Source of the DNA: an uncultured Verrucomicrobiota bacterium
Lineage (GTDB): Bacteria > Verrucomicrobiota > Kiritimatiellia > RFP12 > UBA1067
Assembly: GCA_946615275.1 (NCBI GenBank)
Contig: CAMOHV010000138.1
Coordinates: forward strand, 1-5,139
Direction of reading: 5' to 3'
Length of the DNA stretch: 5,139 bases
Part shown: positions 1 through 5,139 of the stretch, one piece after another
Layout of the letters: every line of letters starts with the position of its first letter
Position numbering within the stretch: position 1 is the stretch's first letter
Position numbers and translations under genes: made by a program
The notes under the pieces: generated by a model
Databases searched by the model: none
Seen by the model: only the letters and a program-made list of their open reading frames with translations
Told to the model about the DNA's origin: nothing

Positions 1-94
1 CATCTTTTACAGTCATGGATTCGTCTTCCGCAGTGACATACGAAATGGAATACCTTTCGCCGCCAGCTGACGCTGGGTCAGACTTAGCAATCAT
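1..94 (-). CDS. 5' end of an unidentified gene, cut by the window edge
   Basis: On the minus strand an ATG at 94-92 overlaps the TGA of the 727-residue gene (91-93) in an ATGA arrangement. The frame then stays open for 31 codons to the window edge. The peptide begins MIAKSDPASAGGERYSISYV and continues with an acidic stretch (TAEDESMTVKD). It has no signal peptide, no membrane segment and no motif I can assign. Only a weak purine-rich stretch (GAAGTGGA) lies upstream of the start, so its translation is probably coupled to termination of the preceding gene, and the two would share the promoter near 2317-2345. The alternative is chance openness over about 90 bases. The stop-start overlap favours a real gene, but the evidence is modest and the function is unknown. 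Confidence 0.5.
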   Translation of the reverse strand, partial: MIAKSDPASAGGERYSISYVTAEDESMTVKD

Positions 95-2274
95 CTTGTT
101 ACATCCACTTCTTTTACGAACCACAGGTCTGAACAGCCATCGGCAGAGCTGAATGTCAGGACAATCCTCTGCGGGAGTTCGCCATCTATCCTGACGATGT
201 CGTACGCCTCCTCGATGATGCCGTGAAGATAGTCATTCTTCTCGTGCCGCATGACGATTCGCTCGACGGGGAGTTCCTGGTTCCCGCTTTTCGCGGACAC
301 AAGTCTGCAGCTAGGCGAGATTAGCCCCTTGTTCTCGCGCCAATGATAGTCTATGCGGACACGCAAGACCCTTCCAGACTTAGGACGCCCAACCTCGAAC
401 ATGGATTCCGGTCCCAGCACCTGAACCGATACTGGCTCGCTTGGCCTTAGGCCGCGCCATTCGGACCTCCTTTCCACAAGAGCTCTTTTGACTTGCTCCG
501 AACAACCTATGATTCGCAGACGATTCTCCGTGTGGGAATCTTCGCGCACGGAGGCCACCTGCCCCCTGCGGCATGCGTCCCTGAAATCGTCCCAGCTTCT
601 CCCCGGAGCAAGGAATACCGTGCGGAAGGCGCTGAGTTCGTCGCGCCACCACCACGTCTCACCGTGCGAGTCCTGGTTTGACACGAATGGCAGCACTCCC
701 TCATATTGGTACAGAAAAGGCAGTAGCCATGTCATGTCGAAGCATCCGAAGTGAAACGTGCCGATCGCATCGTACTGTCCGCTGTCGAGCCAGATGCGCG
801 CGCAGCACTCGTGATCGCAGATCTGCCACAGGTTGAAGACGGATTCCTCGACCGCACCCGGCGGCGGTGTCGCGGGATCGAGCAGATGCGTGAAGCTGCC
901 AAGCCCCGGGATGCCACGGCGTTTCCCGTATGTCTCGTCTGAATGAAAAAACGTCACCGGCACCCCAATACTGTCCGCCTCGCGCTGTGCGGCGTCGACC
1001 CAGCCAGGCAATGCGTTCTTGGCACCCCACAGGTGTATCTTGAGGTCTTTTGCAATCTGCACGGCGTCTTTCACGCTTCCAGACCCAGGGGCCTCGAACT
1101 GCACTGTCCAGGCATGGCAGTTCGCAAAGTTGTCATGGGGCGCATCGACCGCATTCGCGCGTTCGGACCACACTAGTCCTTTCATCCATCCAAGTGCACA
1201 CAGCATGTCGACGATGCGGAACGTCGCCATAGGGTCTGACCGCATGCCTGGACGCGGCGCAAAGCCGCCGTCTGCGTTCCACAAAGAGACTATCCAGCGG
1301 CGCAATCCCGCCTCGTCGCGGGGACGGATTCCCAAAGACGTCAGCGTGCGCACTGCGGCCCAGGCATACCAGACGTCGGACACGCCGCCCATGCATGGAT
1401 TCGGCGACCATGTGAATCCGCCGTCCTCGCGCTGGCAGTCAAGGATCCACGATGCTGCGCGTCCGTCCGGCTTCTCGCCAAGAGCCCGAAGCGCGGCAAG
1501 CGCGTATGCAGTGTTGACGACATGCCCGTCCGACCCGTCGGAGGCGGGGGTCGTGTTGAAAGACCCATTGGCACGTTCGCGAACCTTCAGGTACTCGGTG
1601 AAGTTCTTTCGCGCGGCATCGCCGACAACAAGGCCGCAAGCCTCCTTCAACAGTGGAACACATGCCAGCTGCACGAGGACAGGATTCCCATTTTCTTCGT
1701 AAGCCGTCGCATAGCTGTCGATCTTCTCATAGCCGTCTATCTCGCTCCGGAACATATCCGCGCTCTCGCCAAGCGCATTCAAGATGCGAACCTGCTGCAG
1801 ACGGTACTCGTACAATATGGCCCAGTGCCAGCGCGTCCTTGCCGACTCGACGGGGCGAGACAGAACGGGATGAATACCTTTCGCGACAAGCGTAGCGAGC
1901 GCCTTGGTATCGCCTCCGACATTCCGCCCCAAAAAGGCGTGCGTCATGACAGCCGCATACGTAGCGGAAAGATGCGAAGCGTCCTGCCCTGGATACGCAT
2001 ACCCCCCGTCTTGTTGTCTAAGCGACTCAAGATACGAGCATATTCTGTTGGCAGGCGTGATACCCGACGACACGGACACCTCCACCTTTTCGCCGGGATT
2101 CGCCGTTCCCCAAACACCCGTGGCCGGACCCCGCTGCAGAACCGCATGGTCGCCGAACAAAGGCGGCATTTCCACCTTGGCCAGCACCGGAGCATCCGCA
2201 GCCGCATGGGCATTAATGCCAATCAACGCAGCGACAGCCGTCTTGCACAGCGACAAACCATAAGCTCTCTTCAC
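91..2274 (-). CDS. Secreted mosaic protein: esterase-type N-terminus, terpene-cyclase-like toroid and degenerate PHP-like domain
   Basis: This 727-residue protein starts at a GTG placed 7 bases after a perfect AGGAGG, which fixes the start. Residues 1-26 form a Sec signal peptide (basic MKR, hydrophobic TAVAALIGI, AHA-type cleavage site). Residues 34-71 carry the opening strands of sialate O-acetylesterase (PPLFGDHAVLQR, VWGTANPGEKVEVSV), but the rest of that enzyme is absent. Residues 72-365 contain four toroid repeats of the prenyltransferase/squalene oxidase type: a DGG-like turn followed by an Ala-rich helix ending in LG, near 89-117, 233-266, 283-316 and 334-362. No DxDD cyclase acid motif is seen, so a scaffold or binding role is likelier than cyclisation. 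Residues 380-576 resemble a PHP phosphoesterase (NCHAWT at 385-390, E447, H508, NQDSHG at 533-538), but the second His of HxH is Trp389 and the usual DH pair is missing. Residues 585-727 are unassigned. Activity is unproven; an extracytoplasmic location is inferred. Confidence 0.85.
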   Translation of the reverse strand: MKRAYGLSLCKTAVAALIGINAHAAADAPVLAKVEMPPLFGDHAVLQRGPATGVWGTANPGEKVEVSVSSGITPANRICSYLESLRQQDGGYAYPGQDASHLSATYAAVMTHAFLGRNVGGDTKALATLVAKGIHPVLSRPVESARTRWHWAILYEYRLQQVRILNALGESADMFRSEIDGYEKIDSYATAYEENGNPVLVQLACVPLLKEACGLVVGDAARKNFTEYLKVRERANGSFNTTPASDGSDGHVVNTAYALAALRALGEKPDGRAASWILDCQREDGGFTWSPNPCMGGVSDVWYAWAAVRTLTSLGIRPRDEAGLRRWIVSLWNADGGFAPRPGMRSDPMATFRIVDMLCALGWMKGLVWSERANAVDAPHDNFANCHAWTVQFEAPGSGSVKDAVQIAKDLKIHLWGAKNALPGWVDAAQREADSIGVPVTFFHSDETYGKRRGIPGLGSFTHLLDPATPPPGAVEESVFNLWQICDHECCARIWLDSGQYDAIGTFHFGCFDMTWLLPFLYQYEGVLPFVSNQDSHGETWWWRDELSAFRTVFLAPGRSWDDFRDACRRGQVASVREDSHTENRLRIIGCSEQVKRALVERRSEWRGLRPSEPVSVQVLGPESMFEVGRPKSGRVLRVRIDYHWRENKGLISPSCRLVSAKSGNQELPVERIVMRHEKNDYLHGIIEEAYDIVRIDGELPQRIVLTFSSADGCSDLWFVKEVDVTR

Positions 2275-2281
2275 AATAATT

Positions 2282-2287
2282 CCTCCT
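2282..2287 (-). promoter_or_regulatory. Strong Shine-Dalgarno site of the 727-residue gene
   Basis: On the minus strand AGGAGG is followed by AATTATT and then the GTG start at 2274-2272, a spacing of 7 bases. This near-ideal site decides the start, because GTG would otherwise be ambiguous. The other genes in the window lack a comparable site. Confidence 0.85.
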
Positions 2288-2288
2288 C

Positions 2289-2308
2289 TTGGTTGACACG
2301 AAAACCAA
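2289..2308 (-). repeat. Inverted repeat in the leader of the 727-residue gene
   Basis: TTGGTT at 2289-2294 and AACCAA at 2303-2308 are perfect inverted copies separated by 8 bases. In the minus-strand transcript the stem would sit directly before the Shine-Dalgarno site and just after the predicted transcription start. It could be a weak leader hairpin or a dyad operator. A 6-bp stem with only two GC pairs is weak, so a structural role is uncertain. Confidence 0.4.
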
Positions 2309-2316
2309 CAGGAAGA

Positions 2317-2345
2317 ATTATACTACACTACAGCCAAAATCGCAA
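2317..2345 (-). promoter_or_regulatory. Sigma-70-type promoter for the 727-residue gene
   Basis: Read on the minus strand, TTGCGA (2345-2340, four of six matches to TTGACA) is followed after exactly 17 bases by a perfect TATAAT (2322-2317). Transcription would start near 2310, giving a leader of about 35 bases that holds the inverted repeat and the Shine-Dalgarno site. It lies in the only clearly AT-rich stretch of the window, in the 100-bp gap after the CBM9-like gene. The promoter would also serve the coupled downstream gene. The call rests on consensus matching only. Confidence 0.65.
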
Positions 2346-2374
2346 CAAGTTGGACTGGGGGAAGGTCGGCACGG

Positions 2375-3544
2375 TCATTCCGCCAGGATCATGAGCGGCC
2401 AGGAGTCGGGCCTTTCCTGCACGTGGATGCCGGGAAGCGTTCCGGTGGTGACGGCCTTGTGGGAGGGCTTTACGTCGTCGCCGTCCCTGTCGTGCAGATA
2501 GAGCGAGAATCCGGACATGGCCCCCTTCCTCAGATACAGCGGCTCGATGTAGCGCGCCGGAAGGGTGAGCACGTATTCGTAGCCGTCGGCCGTCCGGCGG
2601 AAATCGCAGAGCACGTTCTTGGCGGCCTCCTCCTTGCCTGGCATGTTCACGCCGTCGGCGAGCTGATGGTCCACCTCCACGTAGCGCCATGCGAAGCCGC
2701 GTCCGTCGCGGTTGTCGAGCGGCGGCGCGAAGTCGTAGCGGTAGTCGTCGTCGTCATACCCGCCCTTGATGCTGGAGCGTCCGTTCGCCCCGCAGTCGAG
2801 ATACAGCTCCAGCGCTCCGTCTGCGTTCCACAGGCACCTGCGGAATTGCGGATCCGTCGCGTTCCGGGGGATGGTCAGCAGCTGCGAATCCTTGGCCACG
2901 ACGCGCACGAAGAGGGCTGAGGCGTTCCAGCACACCTGGTACGAGGCGGAGAGATCCGCGCCGTCGGGCGCCCTGCCCTCGTGCCAGTTCTCGAACCGAT
3001 GCGCAGGCACCTTCGCCCAGTCCGGCCGCGCGCCGCACTTCGGCGCGGCGAAGACGGAGAGCGCGTAGGAGCCCGAGGACGGCTTGCCGCCACCGTCGGG
3101 CGCGACGCGCCAGTCGAATCGGAACTGCTTCACATCGCGTCCGTCCAGGCCAACGGCCCCCACGGCGAGGAAGCTCTCCCCGCTGGGCGCCACCGCGTAT
3201 GGAAGCTCCCTGCCGCCCACGCGCAGGACGCCCTTCTGGGCACGGTCCGTGCGGTTCCTCAGCCGCGCGCCGATCGTTCCGTTCGCGGCGGGGACGAAGT
3301 CGACCCGCAGGCAGGAGGCGGCGTCGGACGAATGCGCGGCCTTGAGGTCGGCGACGAGGCGGTCTGCGTCCTTCGCCACGATGTAGAGCGGCGCGGACGT
3401 CAGCTGCAGGCCATTCCCCTCGTTCACGCGCTCGTTTCCCATGAAGTCCAGGAACCGCACCTTCTGCGAGAACCGCGCGTTCAGCCTGGGGCACCGCCTC
3501 CGGCCTAGCTCCGCGAGCTGGTCCACGGCCCAGATCGCCGCCAC
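2375..3544 (-). CDS. 5'-truncated glycoside-hydrolase-type protein with C-terminal CBM9-like domain
   Basis: The reading frame encodes 389 residues from a GTG at 3544, and an in-frame stop at 3563-3565 bars any longer form. Residues 1-60 resemble the beta-sandwich that follows the catalytic barrel of some glycoside hydrolases: AAIWA, then VRFLDFMGNERV and a final APLYIV, as in the family pattern D-x-MGNE ... P-x-Y. Residues 80-150 look like a further beta domain. Residues 175-389 resemble a CBM9-like sugar-binding domain: DWAKVPAH, the strand ALFVRVVAKD, WNADGALELYLD, the acidic GYDDDDYRYDF, and a C-terminal block (YVLTLPARYIEP, GFSLYLHDRDGDD). There is no signal peptide and no Shine-Dalgarno site, as expected if the catalytic N-terminal part has been lost at about 3550. 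The remnant probably has no hydrolase activity. The lost catalytic family cannot be told. No terminator hairpin follows the stop. Confidence 0.75.
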   Translation of the reverse strand: MAAIWAVDQLAELGRRRCPRLNARFSQKVRFLDFMGNERVNEGNGLQLTSAPLYIVAKDADRLVADLKAAHSSDAASCLRVDFVPAANGTIGARLRNRTDRAQKGVLRVGGRELPYAVAPSGESFLAVGAVGLDGRDVKQFRFDWRVAPDGGGKPSSGSYALSVFAAPKCGARPDWAKVPAHRFENWHEGRAPDGADLSASYQVCWNASALFVRVVAKDSQLLTIPRNATDPQFRRCLWNADGALELYLDCGANGRSSIKGGYDDDDYRYDFAPPLDNRDGRGFAWRYVEVDHQLADGVNMPGKEEAAKNVLCDFRRTADGYEYVLTLPARYIEPLYLRKGAMSGFSLYLHDRDGDDVKPSHKAVTTGTLPGIHVQERPDSWPLMILAE

Positions 3545-3546
3545 CG

Positions 3547-3559
3547 CGCGCTGTGCGCG
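3547..3559. repeat. GC palindrome at the head-to-head gene junction
   Basis: CGCGC at 3547-3551 and GCGCG at 3555-3559 are perfect inverted copies around a TGT centre. The palindrome sits exactly where the minus-strand CBM9-like frame and the plus-strand GT-like frame both begin. Short GC palindromes also arise by chance in DNA this GC-rich, so its position is the only reason to list it. Confidence 0.5.
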
Positions 3560-4029
3560 TCCTCACCATCCCGCGCGTCCCATTCATGGACGATCCTCCG
3601 AAAAGGCCCTCGGTCCGCCGCCTCCTCGCGGGCGTCCTCATGTTCCTCCGCGGCGTCGCCCTCGCCCCCAGGCGCAACTACACGATCCTCCACGGGCTCA
3701 ACGACGGCGCGATCGTCGCGCGCGCCATAGGCTGCGGCACGGTCCGCCGCCTCCCGTACGTCGCCGACATACAGAGCCCCTTCTGCGCGCGCGCCCTCTA
3801 CCACGGCCTGCGCGCCGCCTCCGCGCGCGCCCTCGAACGACATTCCCTCCGCCACGCCGGCGCCATAATCTTCCCGGACGAGGACACCCTCGCCACCTTC
3901 GACGGCCCCATCCCCCGGGCCCGCGTCTCATTCATCCCCGACCCCCACGCCGAGCTGTTCCACGACGCCTTCACCCGTGCGGAGTTCGCCTCGGCGCTCG
4001 ACCACATCTACGCCTACGTACTACGATGA
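3553..4029 (+). CDS. Truncated GT4-like glycosyltransferase fragment
   Basis: This is a 158-residue frame from a GTG at 3553; an ATG at 3586 is an alternative start. The sequence resembles the middle of the N-terminal Rossmann domain of GT4-family glycosyltransferases: VRVLTIPRVPF, a hydrophobic helix (LLAGVLMFLRGVAL), YTILHGLNDGAIVARAIG (family pattern YDVIHAHN), LPYVADIQSP (family pattern PFVYDMHS), HAGAIIFPDEDT, and VSFIPDPHAELF, the usual linker to the second domain. The first roughly 60 residues (first beta-alpha-beta unit) are missing at the junction with the CBM9-like gene. The whole nucleotide-sugar-binding C-terminal domain is missing too. The tail (FTRAEFASALDHIYAYVL) resembles the last helix of full-length enzymes, so an internal deletion is possible. 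No ribosome site is visible. The stop overlaps the nuclease start (ATGA). Catalysis is unlikely; this is probably a remnant, though its frame is intact. Confidence 0.6.
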   Translation: MRVLTIPRVPFMDDPPKRPSVRRLLAGVLMFLRGVALAPRRNYTILHGLNDGAIVARAIGCGTVRRLPYVADIQSPFCARALYHGLRAASARALERHSLRHAGAIIFPDEDTLATFDGPIPRARVSFIPDPHAELFHDAFTRAEFASALDHIYAYVLR

Positions 4030-5099
4030 AAAAGAAGAAACAAGTCAAAAGACATGCCAAGGGTAGAAGAGGAAAGAAGACCTCCTCATCCCCGATCCGC
4101 CGCATAGCCCGCAACATCGCGATCACCGTCGCCGCCATCTTTGCGCTCCTCTGCGCCCTCGGCGCATGGTACGCAAGCCACAGCGCAGAATGGCTCGCGG
4201 AGAAGGACGCCTCCCTCCCGCGCTTCGTCACCGCCCCGCTCCTATATTTCGGCGACCGCACCATCTACCTGACCGACGGGCTCGGCATCACCGGCCGCGA
4301 TGTCGTGTACGACTTCGACGAGCCCCCCCCAGAAGGCCGCGTCTTCTTCGCAGGCGCCCCCGTCCGCACCGGCCAGCCCGCGCCTGCCGACATCACAGTC
4401 CTCGACCGCGGCGAGTTCGCCGTCGGATGGTCGCAGTCCCTCGGCCACGCCGTATGGGCCGCATACCACATCCCCCGCGAGGCCCGCTTCGAGTCCGACA
4501 AGCGACCCAGTTTCCGCAAGGACCCGGACGTCCCCGCATCACCCTCCGCCGCCGCATACGCCCAGACCGGCTACGACCGCGGGCACCTCGCCCCCAACCA
4601 CGCCATCGAGACTCGCTTCGGCCCGGACGTCCAGCGCAAAACGTTCTACACCACAAACATCGCCCCCCAGCGTCCCTCCCTCAACCGCGGCGCGTGGCGG
4701 CTCGTGGAACGCCTCGCCTCCGATCTCTGGACCGCGAAGTACGGCGAGCTGTGGATGCTCGTGGGAACCATATCAAAGCCGCGCGGCGAACCGGGCGAAC
4801 GCCTCGCCGGAACAACCATCGACGTCCCCGAGGCTTTCTGGACCGTCATCGTCGCGCAGACCGACGACGGCGTGCGCGCGCTCGCGATCGTCCTCCCGCA
4901 GACGGCCGAATGGGACGCCTTCCCTGTCCACGGCATCGTATCCATCAACGACGTCGAGCGCCTCTCGGGGCTGGACCTTCTCCCCGAACTTCCATCGTTC
5001 ATAGCTAAGCCGCTGGAGGCCGAGCGCCCCACGCGCCTCTGGCCGGTCCGCCTGCGCGACGTGTTCAGCCTCATCGCCCTGCGGTTCCCCAGCTCGTAG
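4026..5099 (+). CDS. Membrane-anchored DNA/RNA non-specific endonuclease (NUC family)
   Basis: This is a 357-residue member of the beta-beta-alpha-metal NUC family, which hydrolyses DNA and RNA using one Mg2+ ion. The frame is open far upstream, but the start is set at the ATG at 4026: it overlaps the preceding stop (ATGA) and begins a Lys/Arg-rich tail (KKKK, RRGKK). A membrane helix follows at about 31-50 (IAITVAAIFALLCALGAWYA), so the catalytic domain should face the periplasm. The catalytic motif YDRGHLAPNHA places DRGH at 184-187 with His187 as general base. TTNIAPQ follows at 209-215, and LNRGAWRLVE carries the metal ligand Asn220 and Glu228, equivalent to Asn119 and Glu127 of Serratia nuclease. 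Length and motif order fit the family, so it is probably active. Roles could include nucleic-acid scavenging or degrading incoming DNA. No immunity gene is visible here. Translation may depend on coupling to the GT-like frame, since no Shine-Dalgarno site is seen. Confidence 0.9.
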   Translation: MKKKKQVKRHAKGRRGKKTSSSPIRRIARNIAITVAAIFALLCALGAWYASHSAEWLAEKDASLPRFVTAPLLYFGDRTIYLTDGLGITGRDVVYDFDEPPPEGRVFFAGAPVRTGQPAPADITVLDRGEFAVGWSQSLGHAVWAAYHIPREARFESDKRPSFRKDPDVPASPSAAAYAQTGYDRGHLAPNHAIETRFGPDVQRKTFYTTNIAPQRPSLNRGAWRLVERLASDLWTAKYGELWMLVGTISKPRGEPGERLAGTTIDVPEAFWTVIVAQTDDGVRALAIVLPQTAEWDAFPVHGIVSINDVERLSGLDLLPELPSFIAKPLEAERPTRLWPVRLRDVFSLIALRFPSS

Positions 5100-5123
5100 C
5101 GCAAGAGCAAGCGCCGTCTTGCG
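5100..5123 (+). terminator. Hairpin directly after the nuclease stop
   Basis: CGCAAGA at 5100-5106 and TCTTGCG at 5117-5123 are perfect inverted copies around a 10-base loop, starting one base after the TAG. An alternative inner stem (GCAAG at 5107-5111 with CTTGC at 5118-5122) is also possible. No T-run follows (GCCTAGAAAT), so this is not a standard intrinsic terminator. It could be a U-less terminator or a 3'-end stabilising hairpin. Confidence 0.4.
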
Positions 5124-5139
5124 GCCTAGAAATCATCCG

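Noticed and set aside
72..2062. Toroid protein as an active squalene-hopene or terpene cyclase
   Set aside because: No DxDD acid motif or classical QW repeats with the expected spacing are seen, and the protein is exported with a PHP-like domain, so only the fold similarity is claimed.
2293..2324. Plus-strand TTGACA with TATACT as a promoter
   Set aside because: The spacing is 20 bases and it would read antisense into the CBM9-like gene with no plus-strand gene nearby. The minus-strand TTGCGA-17-TATAAT with a downstream Shine-Dalgarno site explains the region better.
1019..2394. Long plus-strand open frames opposite the 727-residue gene
   Set aside because: Their translations are rich in Arg, Pro and Ser with no recognisable domain, and they lie wholly antisense to a protein with clear repeats, so they are compositional shadows.
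2754..3677. 307-residue minus-strand frame overlapping the CBM9-like gene
   Set aside because: It is an out-of-frame shadow of Arg/Gly/Ala-rich low-complexity sequence. It crosses the junction only because stops are rare in GC-rich DNA.
3441..4025. Upstream extension of the nuclease frame, adding 195 Pro/Arg-rich residues
   Set aside because: It is a shadow of the GT-like frame in GC-rich DNA. The low-complexity Pro/Arg composition and the clear start with basic tail and membrane helix at 4026 show it is not part of the protein.
4026..5099. Nuclease as part of a toxin-immunity or phage-defence system
   Set aside because: No immunity gene, delivery domain or defence partner is visible. The anchor and NUC domain fit ordinary nucleic-acid degradation equally well.

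Overview
The window is GC-rich and protein-dense. It holds five coding segments and almost no intergenic DNA. The mix is a secreted toroid-repeat protein with a sialate O-acetylesterase-type N-terminus, a carbohydrate-binding family 9-like (CBM9) protein, a GT4-like glycosyltransferase fragment and a membrane-anchored NUC-type nuclease. This suggests an uncultured, polysaccharide-degrading member of the PVC group, perhaps a gut or rumen Kiritimatiellae/Lentisphaerae relative. That placement is inference; no rRNA or other marker gene is present.

Left half, minus strand. A recognisable promoter (TTGCGA, 17 bp, TATAAT), a short leader with a small hairpin and a strong AGGAGG site drive a 727-residue exported protein (91-2274). 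The protein is a mosaic: signal peptide, a fragment of sialate O-acetylesterase, a terpene-cyclase-like alpha/alpha toroid, a degenerate PHP-like domain and an unassigned C-terminal region. Its stop codon overlaps the start of another gene (ATGA) that leaves the window at position 1. Upstream, also on the minus strand, lies the C-terminal part of a larger glycoside-hydrolase-type protein that ends in a CBM9-like domain (2375-3544).

Right half, plus strand. A GT4-like fragment (3553-4029) is coupled by an ATGA overlap to a membrane-anchored DNA/RNA non-specific endonuclease (4026-5099). A small hairpin follows it at the window end.

The CBM9 protein and the GT fragment meet head-to-head at about 3545-3560 with no intergenic DNA. 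Each lacks its 5' part exactly there, and a short GC palindrome is centred at 3553. This looks like a rearrangement breakpoint or an assembly chimera. Together with the mosaic 727-residue protein, gene fusion and truncation are the main story of the window. I see no convincing shared pathway among the genes and no CRISPR array, tRNA, rRNA or insertion sequence.
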